Source of the DNA: an uncultured Flavobacteriaceae bacterium
GTDB lineage: Bacteria > Bacteroidota > Bacteroidia > Flavobacteriales > Flavobacteriaceae
Direction: 5' to 3'
NCBI GenBank assembly: GCA_938020445.1
Contig: CALIIC010000202.1
Span: 1 to 33,605 of the forward strand
DNA length: 33,605 nucleotides
This document shows, one piece after another, positions 18,042 through 26,528 of this stretch. The position numbers and the translations under genes are program-made. The notes below the pieces were generated by a model, which saw only the letters and a list, made by a program, of their open reading frames with translations, did no database searches and was not told the DNA's origin. Numbering within the stretch: position 1 is the stretch's first letter; every line of letters begins with the position of its first letter.

Positions 18042-21000
18042 TCAAGCCTCTGTCACAAACTCCTTTTTAATCCCAAGTTTACGCATTCTGGATTCCAGTG
18101 TAGAGGGATTAATATCCAGTAAGGTCGCAGCACCGTTTTTGCCACGAACCCGACCGCCACAATGTTTTAAGGTCTTTACAATAAGCGCACGTTCATTGTC
18201 TTTTATGGTTCTTGGGTAAAAGCCCTCTTGTTCGTTAGCCTCATCATCCCTTTTTGCATTCAGTTGCGTAAGATGTATGGTAAGTAGGCCACCTTTTGAA
18301 GTAATCATTGCCCGTTCTATAAGATGTTCCAATTCCCGTACATTGCCTGGCCAATGATATGCTTTCATTTGTTTAATGGTCGTCTTGGAAATACCTTTGA
18401 ATTTTTTACCGAACTTCTTACTATTGCCTTCCAAAAAATGGGTTGCCAATGCCTGAATATCCTCTGCTCTGCTACGTAATGGTGGTAAGATGATGGGAAA
18501 AACATTGAGCCTAAAAAACAGGTCTGCCCTAAAATTACCTTCTTGTACTTCTTTTTCCAGATTACGGTTTGTAGCGCTGATAATACGCGTATCTATTTTT
18601 ATAACGCTATTGCCTCCCAAGCGTTCTATCTCACGCTCCTGTAAAACCCTTAACAATTTAGATTGCAGTTCAATGGGCAACTCCCCAATTTCATCCAGAA
18701 AAATAGTGCCTTGGTGTGCCAGCTCAAATTTCCCCAAACGACGCTCTGTCGCACCTGTAAAACTTCCTTTTTCGTGCCCAAATAGTTCCGACTCTAAGAG
18801 TTGGGCCGGCAATGTGGCACAATTAATTTTTATCAACGGGCGCTCACTACGTGGCGACCTATCGTGTATGGCCCGAGCTATAAGCTCTTTACCTGTACCT
18901 GTTTCCCCAAGAATAATAACTGTACTGCTACTAGAGGCAACTTGCTCCACCATCTCAAAGACCTGTTGCATTGGTTCACTGGAACCAATAATACTGTCAA
19001 AATTGTAACCGGTTTTTATTTCCTCCTCTAGGTATTCTTTTTCTAAAGTAAGTTGCTCATTCAGACTCTGGATTTCCTCATTTGCCAGTACGTTACTTAT
19101 CGCTACTGAAAACTGGTCTGAAATATTGGGATATAGCTTTACCACATTGGAGGCCATATCTTGTTCTTCTTTAAAATGAAAGACCAATAGGCCGAATACT
19201 TCGTTTGCCGCATAAAGTTTAAGCACCGTACTATGTGTAATGCCTGTTTCCTTCATTAATTGAGGTCCTTTAAAATCGGGAAACTCCTTAACCCATCTAT
19301 CGGCTTGGTATTGTTGAAAGTTCTCGCCAGCTAAAATGACTTCCGCCGGGCTATTTTTTATTGGAATTGATTGGTTGAAAACTTCATCGTGGAAAGGATG
19401 CGCTTGCCCTTCTTTGGAGCTTATACGCAGTACGTGTTGAAAAGTGGTTCTATCTTTGGAAAAAATAATGATGACCGCATCATCATACTTCACAATAGGC
19501 CGTATCTGGGTCATAAGACTATCGTATAAGGTCTCCCTATCCCGTATCTTGGTAGCTGCCTCGCTGATGGTCAACAGCATTTCTTTTTGATTCTTTTCTT
19601 CTAGCACACTCTCATTGGCAAGTACATTACTTATGGCAACAGATAGCTGGTCTGAGATATTGGGGTAGAGTTTTACCACATTAGAGGTCATATCCTGCTC
19701 TTCCTTAAAATGAAATTGGAGAAAACCATACACCTCATTGCCCTTTTTTAGTTTAAGAATGATACAATAATTTAATCCTGTTTCTTTCATCAATTGTGTA
19801 CCACCAAAATCTGGAAATTCCTCAATCCATTTATCCACATTATACTGTTTATAATTTTCATTAAACAATACTTGTTCCGCAGGTGAATTTTTGATTTTTA
19901 TGGACTTATTTACTACTTCGGTGTACAAAGGATGATTTCTTCGTTCTTCCGTAGCCATTGTCAATATGTGTCTGAACGTAGTTTTATCTTCTGATAAAAC
20001 CGCGACGACAGCATCATCATACCTAACAATAGGCTGTATCTGCGTCATAATGGTATGATACAATGTCTCCCTATCCCGTACCTTGGTAGCCGCCTCGCTT
20101 ATGGTCAAGAGCATTTCTTTTTGCTTTTTTTCTTCCAGAATACTCTCATTGGCCAAAATATTAGCCAACACCACCGACATTTGTTCTGAAATACTTTTAA
20201 AAATTAAAAGGTCTTTATTGGTAAATGATTCGGCGGTACAACTATTAAAAGTAAGCATCCCAATTATTTCATTCCCCACCATCAAAGGGCCCGATAAAAT
20301 TTCTCTAAGTCCTAAATCATACATTGGTTGTAAAGCTGGGTCGTCATACGTCTGCATTAATTTTTTTATGTTATAAACTTGTGCCGTTTGATTTACAATA
20401 AGTTCAACACTAGAACCGTTGAGCGGAAAAGAACCAAACGGATTTTTATAGCGCGCCCATATCTTAGCATCTAAAGTATCTTGAATCACCTCCTCATCAA
20501 TAATTTCATAATATTCCTGAGTGCGATTATTTACTGCAAAAAGCCCTGCACTTTCATAAGGGAAAATCTCCTGTATTTGCTTATAGATAAGTTTTAAGAG
20601 ATGCTTGCGGTCCTGAACTTCGGAAATTGTTGTGCTAATTTTAAGTAAATCCTCTTTTTGTCTTACTTCTAAAAGAATTTTTTCATTGGCAAGCACGTTG
20701 CTAATGGCAACAGACAGCTGGTCCGCAATGTTGGGGTAGAGTTTCCATCTGTAATCATCTTGTTGATGGGGTTCTTTAAAATGAAAGAACAACACCCCAA
20801 AGAGCTTTCCTACGCTAATTAATTTTAAAACTATTGAGTAATGTAAGCCAACATCCCGCATTAAAATCAACCCGGGGTAGGTTGGGTATTTAGGCAGCCA
20901 ATCGGTATGCATTTCATACGAACGGACCATTTCTTCCTGCTTAATAATTGATTCAAGGGGACTGGCCATTATCGGAAGAAAAGTATTAACAAGTCCAGGG

Positions 21001-21749
21001 TAATTAGGATGTTCTTTAGAGCTTTCGGATGCTATAGCCAGTAAATGATTGTAGTGCGAGCCGTCTTCTGATAATACTATAGTGACCGCATCCTCAAACT
21101 GAATAAGGGGCTTTATTTTATCCATAATCGTTTGGTACAGGTCGTCCCTATCCCGAATGTGGGTGGTTGCCTCACTAATACTTAAAAGGGTTTCTGCAAA
21201 CTTTTTTTCCTGCTCCATGGCTTCATTGGCCAAAATATTGCCCAGGGCCAAGGCCAATTGGTCTTTGATACCCTCATAAAACGCTTGATCTTTTTCTAAA
21301 TAAGGCTCTTTTTCAAAATGAAAAAGAAGTATGGCAAAGATGCCATCATTGTTTTCTAGCAGGAGACTAATACTATAATTGAGCCCTGTGTCCTGCATTA
21401 TCATTAAACCTGGAAAAGTAGGATACTTTTTCAACCATTCTTCTAATGAAAATAAATCAATACTTTTTCTTTTTGTTATATCCTCCATTGGAGTTCCGGT
21501 TATATCAAGCTCCTTATTTACAACCTCGTCATAGTTAGGATGCGCTATCCTTTCATCTGGGGGCATTGTTAGAATATGGGTGCAGGTCTTTTTGTCTTCA
21601 GACAAGAGAATCAATACCGCATCATCATACTGCACTATGGGCCGGATGTTTTCCATCACCGTAGTATAAAAATCATCTAGACTACGTATATGAATGACGG
21701 CCTTGCTAATTTGCAATAATATTTTCTCTAACGATGCGGTGGCTTTCAT
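18042..21749 (-). CDS. sigma-54 enhancer-binding protein with five tandem GAF-like modules
   Basis: A 1235-aa cytosolic activator with no membrane helix. Five GAF-like sensor modules lie at about 5-175, 185-354, 365-535, 545-711 and 722-892. Each opens with ISEA/ISKA plus an IRDR-like stretch and closes with a repeated (S/G/A)N(V/I)LANE signature (about 170, 350, 529, 709, 887). Modules 4 and 5 are closest; module 3 is the most different. A short coiled coil (893-912) leads to the AAA+ domain (918-1150): Walker A GETGTGKE 948-955, sigma-54 loop GSFTGA 995-1000, Walker [11 protein letters not shown]. The C-terminal helix-turn-helix (1190-1230, [14 protein letters not shown]) is FhlA-like. Architecture resembles FhlA, which has two GAF domains. 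Confidence 0.93.
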   Translation of the reverse strand: MKATASLEKILLQISKAVIHIRSLDDFYTTVMENIRPIVQYDDAVLILLSEDKKTCTHILTMPPDERIAHPNYDEVVNKELDITGTPMEDITKRKSIDLFSLEEWLKKYPTFPGLMIMQDTGLNYSISLLLENNDGIFAILLFHFEKEPYLEKDQAFYEGIKDQLALALGNILANEAMEQEKKFAETLLSISEATTHIRDRDDLYQTIMDKIKPLIQFEDAVTIVLSEDGSHYNHLLAIASESSKEHPNYPGLVNTFLPIMASPLESIIKQEEMVRSYEMHTDWLPKYPTYPGLILMRDVGLHYSIVLKLISVGKLFGVLFFHFKEPHQQDDYRWKLYPNIADQLSVAISNVLANEKILLEVRQKEDLLKISTTISEVQDRKHLLKLIYKQIQEIFPYESAGLFAVNNRTQEYYEIIDEEVIQDTLDAKIWARYKNPFGSFPLNGSSVELIVNQTAQVYNIKKLMQTYDDPALQPMYDLGLREILSGPLMVGNEIIGMLTFNSCTAESFTNKDLLIFKSISEQMSVVLANILANESILEEKKQKEMLLTISEAATKVRDRETLYHTIMTQIQPIVRYDDAVVAVLSEDKTTFRHILTMATEERRNHPLYTEVVNKSIKIKNSPAEQVLFNENYKQYNVDKWIEEFPDFGGTQLMKETGLNYCIILKLKKGNEVYGFLQFHFKEEQDMTSNVVKLYPNISDQLSVAISNVLANESVLEEKNQKEMLLTISEAATKIRDRETLYDSLMTQIRPIVKYDDAVIIIFSKDRTTFQHVLRISSKEGQAHPFHDEVFNQSIPIKNSPAEVILAGENFQQYQADRWVKEFPDFKGPQLMKETGITHSTVLKLYAANEVFGLLVFHFKEEQDMASNVVKLYPNISDQFSVAISNVLANEEIQSLNEQLTLEKEYLEEEIKTGYNFDSIIGSSEPMQQVFEMVEQVASSSSTVIILGETGTGKELIARAIHDRSPRSERPLIKINCATLPAQLLESELFGHEKGSFTGATERRLGKFELAHQGTIFLDEIGELPIELQSKLLRVLQEREIERLGGNSVIKIDTRIISATNRNLEKEVQEGNFRADLFFRLNVFPIILPPLRSRAEDIQALATHFLEGNSKKFGKKFKGISKTTIKQMKAYHWPGNVRELEHLIERAMITSKGGLLTIHLTQLNAKRDDEANEQEGFYPRTIKDNERALIVKTLKHCGGRVRGKNGAATLLDINPSTLESRMRKLGIKKEFVTEA

Positions 21750-21801
21750 ATCCTATCTCTTTGCCTTAAAGATAGTCAATTCCGCTACTTATACACATCA
21801 G

Positions 21802-21847
21802 AAAACACGATATTTCGCTCTGAATAATCCGAAAAACACGAAATATC
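21802..21847. promoter_or_regulatory. candidate enhancer (upstream activating) site: repeated AAAACACGA with GATATTTCG inverted arms
   Basis: AAAACACGA occurs at 21802-21810 and again at 21833-21841 (31-base period). Overlapping these, GATATTTCG (21809-21817) and its exact reverse complement CGAAATATC (21839-21847) form an inverted repeat 30 bases apart, about three helical turns. It lies between the two divergent activator genes, ~100-145 bases upstream of a candidate -24/-12 element at 21949, the usual distance for an enhancer-binding protein site. Confidence 0.45.
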
Positions 21848-21948
21848 ATAGGTAGTAAATAGTGCATTTTTATTTTGGGGAAAAAATTATCGGCCATACT
21901 TACCGTTCTTGCTGCGCTGACAGGAATTCCTCTAAATACTAGAAAATA

Positions 21949-21965
21949 TTGGCACGCTTATAGAC
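21949..21965 (+). promoter_or_regulatory. possible sigma-54 promoter of the pseudo-receiver activator gene
   Basis: TTGGCACG is a perfect -24 block; ten bases after the GG comes GA where GC is expected at -12, so the match is imperfect. Transcription would start near 21976, about 50 bases before the start codon at 22029. Confidence 0.3.
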
Positions 21966-22028
21966 TAGTATGGCTACTGAGAATAACATTTATTCTAATC
22001 TTTATTCTCTTAAGGACAACTAAAAGCT

Positions 22029-23411
22029 ATGAGTAAAAAGGTATTGGTAATATCACATAGAACAGATGAGGCACGAAAACTTGCCCGTCAAATGTCTCTC
22101 GCTGGTTACGGCGTTACTGGCATCACTAAAGACAAGGACAGTATAGAACATAAGGTCACTTCAGAAAAGCCCGACTTTATTGCCTTAGACCTAGAACTGG
22201 CCAATGAACCCGATAACCTCAACCTATTTGCACGCTTAAAAAGGAAATTTAATATCCCCTACATTGCCTTGGCAAATCTTCCTGAACGTTCCTCTACTAT
22301 TCTTGGTGCCGATGCCATACGTGGCCTATGGTCGTATCATTTGGATAGTTTGGAACTTCAAAATTTTGAACTTATCTCAGACCTATCACTTTCCTTAAAA
22401 AAACAGGATAAAACCAAATTGCCCCGTAGCGTGCCATTGATTCCACCGAAGGCATTTGATATCATTGGGCATTCTGAAGCTTTTGCCAAAGCGGTGTCCC
22501 TGGCAAAAAAAGTAGCGGCTACTGATGTTACCGTTTTGCTCACCGGCGAAACAGGAACGGGGAAAGAAGTATTTGCAAAGTACTTACATCAAATGTCTCT
22601 GCGTCATAAAAAAACAATGATTACCCTTAACTGTGCCGCCATCCCGGAAAATTTGGCAGAGTCCGAGCTTTTCGGTCACGAAAAAGGAAGCTTTACTGGG
22701 GCCACCGAAAAGCGTGTAGGCAAATTTAGAAGAGCGGACAGGAGTACTTTATTCTTAGATGAGATAGGTGAGCTACCCCTCATGGCACAGTCCAAACTCT
22801 TGCGAAGCCTTCAAGAAAAAGAAGTAGAAAGCGTAGGCGCTACCGAAACGATTCCCATAGATGTACGATTCATCGCGGCTACGAATAAAGATTTGGGCAA
22901 AATGGTCGACGAAGGTACTTTTCGTGCAGATTTGTTTTTTAGATTGAACATTTTCCCTATTCACCTACCAGCACTTAGAGAACGACCAAATGATATTATT
23001 CCCCTTGCCGAGTTCTTTTTAGATCGGTACGCAAAAAATGCGAGAAAGGAATTCTTGGGGCTATCGAAAGCGTGTAAAAAACGTCTTTTGGACTATAATT
23101 GGCCAGGTAACGTACGTGAGCTGCAACACATGATGGAAAGAGCCGTGGTAATGGCAGACACTGATGAAATAGACATCTCACAGGTTGAATTCCCAGAAAA
23201 CGAGCATATGCATTTTGATTTATCCAACCATAACAATGAATTATACACCCTAGAGGAAATAGAGCGCAAGGCCATCCTCAACGCACTTACCGTATGCAAA
23301 GGAAAGATAAGAGGTACCGACGGTGCGGCAACATTGTTAAAAGTACATCCCAACACCTTAGATTTCAAAATCAAGAAACTAGGTATTGAAAAAACAAAAC
23401 TCTTCAATTAA
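22029..23411 (+). CDS. sigma-54 enhancer-binding protein with degenerate receiver domain
   Basis: A 460-aa activator. Residues 1-120 have receiver-like layout, with an Asp at position 54 (FIALDLEL), but the acidic pair after strand 1 is missing (VISHRTDE), the strand-4 Thr/Ser is alanine (YIALAN) and the strand-5 Lys-Pro is absent (GLWSYHLD). It is therefore probably not switched by ordinary phosphorylation. The AAA+ domain (143-375) has Walker A GETGTGKE 173-180, GSFTGA 220-225 and Walker [10 protein letters not shown]. The helix-turn-helix (about 424-455) ends HPNTLDFKIKKLGI. It is divergent from the five-GAF activator, sharing a 279-base control region. Confidence 0.92.
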   Translation: MSKKVLVISHRTDEARKLARQMSLAGYGVTGITKDKDSIEHKVTSEKPDFIALDLELANEPDNLNLFARLKRKFNIPYIALANLPERSSTILGADAIRGLWSYHLDSLELQNFELISDLSLSLKKQDKTKLPRSVPLIPPKAFDIIGHSEAFAKAVSLAKKVAATDVTVLLTGETGTGKEVFAKYLHQMSLRHKKTMITLNCAAIPENLAESELFGHEKGSFTGATEKRVGKFRRADRSTLFLDEIGELPLMAQSKLLRSLQEKEVESVGATETIPIDVRFIAATNKDLGKMVDEGTFRADLFFRLNIFPIHLPALRERPNDIIPLAEFFLDRYAKNARKEFLGLSKACKKRLLDYNWPGNVRELQHMMERAVVMADTDEIDISQVEFPENEHMHFDLSNHNNELYTLEEIERKAILNALTVCKGKIRGTDGAATLLKVHPNTLDFKIKKLGIEKTKLFN

Positions 23412-23822
23412 AACGGTTTTTATATCGGTACTACCTGTTTGGTTGGTTGAAAGGATTCCTGTTCAATGCAAAACGGGGTTTCAATTTCCTACGGGATGGG
23501 CAAATCATGCCACCCGTTCCTTCCCAAAACGGTAACTCACTTTGAAAGCACTAGCTAAGCATATCCGAAAACAGGATCTAGAGAATGGAAACGCGCATCG
23601 CGTGGTGATTCCTCAAATACTGTAACATCTCCTATATGTTGTGTCACTTTTAGTTCCAAAACAGGTGCAGCCTCATCCATTAAAATCACAATTAACTGAT
23701 TCCCATTGTATTGCATTTTTTAAAAATCGATTCCAGCTTTTGGCATCCATGTTGTCTCTTGACAAACAACGCTTTAAAAATTCAATTAATAACCGTCTTT
23801 AAAAGACACAAAATCAAGTACC
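23412..23822. other. intergenic region before YHS gene
   Basis: A 411-base stretch. It holds a possible small minus-strand gene (23555-23716), a weak -24/-12-like motif TTGGCATCCATGTTGT on the plus strand (23740-23755; GG-N10-GT rather than GC), and an AT-rich leader in front of the YHS gene. No hairpin terminator for the upstream activator gene was found. Confidence 0.5.
23555..23716 (-). CDS. possible small protein, 53 aa
   Basis: A short minus-strand frame with ATG start and TAG stop. The translation begins MQYNGNQLIVILMDEAAPVL and continues into ELKVTQHIGDVTVFEES, ending in DPVFGYA: balanced in charge, with alternating hydrophobic residues like a small beta protein, and without the low-complexity look of chance frames. 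There is no clear ribosome binding site, normal for this phylum. No family recognised. It could be a gene remnant or chance. Confidence 0.35.
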   Translation of the reverse strand: MQYNGNQLIVILMDEAAPVLELKVTQHIGDVTVFEESPRDARFHSLDPVFGYA

Positions 23823-24368
23823 ATGAAAAAAAGTTTTTTCGGCATTTTCACAATGCTTATCGTAGGATTCACGTTGCAAGCCTTCACGTCAGTAGTTAAC
23901 ATTGATCGAGAAGTGTACCCTTCTTTTATGACCGACACAGAAAATGAAATTGCGGTTAAGGCCAACAAAAAAAGCCACAATATAGATGACAACAGCATTG
24001 CGCTGGTCGGCTATAGCCCCGTATCCTATTTAGACCTGCACCTTGCCCAGTTAGGGAACAAAAACTTTAAGGCATCGCACGACGGTGTTACCTATTATTT
24101 TGTATCTGCCGAACAGATAAAAAGCTTTAAAGCAAACCCAACTAAATACCTTCCACAATACGGTGGGTTTTGTGCGACAGGAGTCAACCATGGTGCAAAG
24201 TTTCGTCCTGACCCTAATAAATTTATCGTTAAAGACGGCAAGTACTTCCTTTTCTCCTATAACAAGATTGAAGGCTCAGACGCCATTATTCCATGGATGA
24301 CAGGAAACCATAAAGATTTGGTTCAAGTGGCCGATACGAATTGGAAAAAACTCTCTAACAATTACTAA
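23823..24368 (+). CDS. exported YHS-domain protein
   Basis: A 181-aa protein with an N-terminal signal sequence (KKSFFGIFTMLIVGFTLQAF, cut about residue 22). After a variable stretch, residues about 57-175 are the YHS-type module seen in secreted proteobacterial and Bacteroidota proteins: IALVGYSPVSYLD, DGVTYYFVSAEQIKSFKANP and YLPQYGGFCATGV, continuing to FSYNKIEG. YHS modules are linked to metal binding or handling; only one cysteine is evident here. Located between sigma-54 activators and followed by its own terminator, so it is a single-gene unit and a possible target of the neighbouring activators. Confidence 0.85.
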   Translation: MKKSFFGIFTMLIVGFTLQAFTSVVNIDREVYPSFMTDTENEIAVKANKKSHNIDDNSIALVGYSPVSYLDLHLAQLGNKNFKASHDGVTYYFVSAEQIKSFKANPTKYLPQYGGFCATGVNHGAKFRPDPNKFIVKDGKYFLFSYNKIEGSDAIIPWMTGNHKDLVQVADTNWKKLSNNY

Positions 24369-24387
24369 GCTCACAATTACTCAACTG

Positions 24388-24426
24388 AAACTGGCATCAT
24401 ACAATGCTTTATGATGCCAGTTTTTA
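24388..24426 (+). terminator. terminator of YHS gene
   Basis: AACTGGCATCAT (24389-24400) pairs with ATGATGCCAGTT (24411-24422) and is followed by a T run; 20 bases after the stop codon. Confidence 0.85.
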
Positions 24427-24762
24427 AGTTACATGAACACTACCTCTTTAACAATATACCATCTAACAAAAATCCTACTTTAAGAATATTTGGGCCAACC
24501 TCTTACAACAAACGAAACGCTATCATTCGCAGTTTCGGGTGCGCTTCCGAGGGGCGTTAAAATAGTTGGCACTTTTGTCCCTCTTGCATTCCTGCTAGGC
24601 AAAAATTTAGGATTGCAACACATTTGCCGTTTTCCACTGAACAATATCGTGGCTCCTCAATTTCCCAAACCTTAAAAAAAATTCAGGCCTATCCTTGTAA
24701 TCAATTTAAAGAGTTAGGATACATCTGATCTGGTTTGGAGATTTTACTCGATAATCGAGATT

Positions 24763-24820
24763 AAAAATGCTCCGAGGCTTGTACGCCTTCATAAAGTAAT
24801 TTCGGTGTACGAAGGCCTCG
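24763..24820 (-). terminator. probable terminator of sigma-54 response regulator gene
   Basis: Imperfect stem between 24773-24787 (CGAGGCTTGTACGCC) and 24804-24820 (GGTGTACGAAGGCCTCG, two extra bases), followed in the minus-strand transcript by a short T run at 24767-24763. It lies 24 bases past the stop codon. Confidence 0.5.
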
Positions 24821-24843
24821 AGGTAGTTTGCCAAGATGCAAAC

Positions 24844-26244
24844 CTATTGGTCTATCTTATAAATATTTTCCTTCATGATACCCAGTTTTTTAATTCTAAA
24901 ATCTAAGGTGTTGGGGTGCAGTTTAAGTATTTCAGCAGCACCATTTTTACCCCTTATCCTTCCCTTGCAATAATGCAGCGTTTGCACAATTTGTTCGCGC
25001 TCGCTTTCTTCAAGGGATTTTAGTTTAAAATCGGAATCACTGCTCGCAGTTCGGGGGTTTTTAGTATGCTCGAGCGCCACATCTACAAAGTCAACATCCG
25101 TAAGAAGACAAGCTCGTTCAATTACGTGCTGCAACTCTCTAATATTCCCTGGCCAATGATACAATTTCATATTTTCTATCGCCGGTCTGCTGAACCTGAG
25201 ATTGGGTTTGTTAAAACGCGCAGCACTCTTAGCGAGAAAGTACTGTGCCAACTCCTCTATATCCTCTTTTCTATCTCTTAAAGGAGGAATGGTGATAGGA
25301 AATATATTCAACCTAAAGAAGAGGTCTGCCCTAAAATTGCCCTTCACAACATCTTTGGCCAAGTCTTTATTCGTCGCCGCAATGACCCGTACGTCAATCT
25401 TTTTATGCGAATTGCCGCCAACTGATTCTATTTCTTTCTCCTGAAGACATCGCAACAGTTTGGCTTGACTATTTAAAGGGAGTTCTCCTATTTCGTCTAA
25501 AAAAATGGTGCCTTTATCGGCTATCTCAAATTTTCCAAGACGTTTTTCCAAAGCCCCTGTAAAGCTTCCCTTTTCGTGTCCGAAAAGAACAGATTCTATT
25601 AGCTCGGAAGGAAGCGCGGCACAGTTCACTTTTACCAAGTTGTTTGAAGACCTATTTGATACATTATAAAGCGCTTCCATAATCAGCTCCTTGCCAACAC
25701 CCGTTTCTCCTTGTATGAGCACTGTTACATCGGTCGGTGCCACTTGCGCCACTTTTTTCAAGGCCAACCGTAGGCCATTACTAGTACCGATTATTTTACC
25801 ATTCCCCTTGCCAACAAGGGTCCCTTTTTGTTTAGGACCAGGAATACCCTTTTTTTTGGGCACTGTTTCCTCAAATCTTAACTTTCCCAATGCAAGATGG
25901 AGCGCCACACGCAAATCCCGTTCATCAAAAGGCTTCAAGATATACCCATGCGGACCCGTTTTGTTCATTTCCTCTAAGGTCTCCGTATCTGAATACGATG
26001 TTATATAAATATATGGCAAGTTGTTTCGTTCCTTGAGTTTTTTTGATAACTCTATACCGTTCATATCTCCTAAAATATTGATGTCTAAAAGAACAAGGTC
26101 GGGCCTCTCAGATTTGATAGAAGCCAAGGCATCTCTGGCATTGTTTGCTACGGCAGTTACGCCGTAACCAAGTTTCGACGTTATTTTTCTGATAGTATTA
26201 GAGATGATGAATTCATCTTCGACGATAAGTAACTTCCCTGACAT
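24844..26244 (-). CDS. sigma-54 response regulator (NtrC-like: receiver, AAA+, helix-turn-helix)
   Basis: A 466-aa activator from the ATG with first base 26244. A start 39 bases upstream would fall before the transcription start predicted from the sigma-54 promoter at 26286-26302 and adds residues unlike a receiver. The receiver is intact: E9-D10, phospho-acceptor D54 (LVLLDINIL), T in YIYITSYSD and lysine in YILKPFDE. The AAA+ domain has GETGVGKE as Walker A, GSFTGA, and Walker [11 protein letters not shown]. The helix-turn-helix ends HPNTLDFRIKKLGI, close to that of the other two activators. The divergent TPR-histidine kinase at 26529 is the obvious partner. Confidence 0.93.
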   Translation of the reverse strand: MSGKLLIVEDEFIISNTIRKITSKLGYGVTAVANNARDALASIKSERPDLVLLDINILGDMNGIELSKKLKERNNLPYIYITSYSDTETLEEMNKTGPHGYILKPFDERDLRVALHLALGKLRFEETVPKKKGIPGPKQKGTLVGKGNGKIIGTSNGLRLALKKVAQVAPTDVTVLIQGETGVGKELIMEALYNVSNRSSNNLVKVNCAALPSELIESVLFGHEKGSFTGALEKRLGKFEIADKGTIFLDEIGELPLNSQAKLLRCLQEKEIESVGGNSHKKIDVRVIAATNKDLAKDVVKGNFRADLFFRLNIFPITIPPLRDRKEDIEELAQYFLAKSAARFNKPNLRFSRPAIENMKLYHWPGNIRELQHVIERACLLTDVDFVDVALEHTKNPRTASSDSDFKLKSLEESEREQIVQTLHYCKGRIRGKNGAAEILKLHPNTLDFRIKKLGIMKENIYKIDQ

Positions 26245-26285
26245 GGCATTGCTATTGTTGGTGATTATTTTAACGCTACGCAAAA

Positions 26286-26302
26286 TGCCAAGAATGTGCC
26301 AA
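26286..26302 (-). promoter_or_regulatory. sigma-54 (-24/-12) promoter of the response regulator gene
   Basis: Minus strand TTGGCACATTCTTGGCA: a full TTGGCAC -24 block and GC exactly ten bases after GG, with one mismatch in the -12 block (TGGC for TTGC). Transcription would start around 26275, giving a leader of about 30 bases to the ATG at 26244. It suggests the regulator is itself under sigma-54 control, perhaps autoactivated. Confidence 0.5.
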
Positions 26303-26528
26303 TTTCATTTTCATCTACTAATTGCTTGGAAGCTCACAACTTACATAAATAAGCGTCCCATGTTTGACCACAATATGTTGTACTTCTCCCATATTCTGTC
26401 GTAAGGGCAGAAAGAAAAATTCATAAATCATTTATTGACAGATCATTACAAAAATTTTCAATTGGCACAGATCTGGTGCTACATGCTGATAACAATGTCC
26501 TTTTCAATAGGACTTAACCATCATACTT

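Larger units (their letters stand above)
24369..24843. other. intergenic region between convergent genes
   Basis: A 475-base stretch between the YHS gene and the converging response regulator. It holds a terminator for each side (24388-24426 plus strand, 24763-24820 minus strand). The ~330 bases between contain an open frame using a TTG start with no family resemblance, which I do not regard as a gene. Nothing else was recognised. Confidence 0.6.

Noticed and set aside
18490..19008. 172-codon frame on the opposite strand of the AAA+ domain
   Set aside because: Antisense shadow of a strongly conserved coding region; serine/arginine-rich composition typical of such shadows.
24490..24675. Plus-strand frame of 61 codons in the YHS/response-regulator gap
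   Set aside because: Starts with TTG, proline-rich ending, no family resemblance and no ribosome-site or promoter support.
26462..26480. Sigma-54-like TTGGCAC upstream of the TPR kinase
   Set aside because: The next GC lies 12, not 10, bases after the GG; spacing is close to invariant in real -24/-12 promoters.
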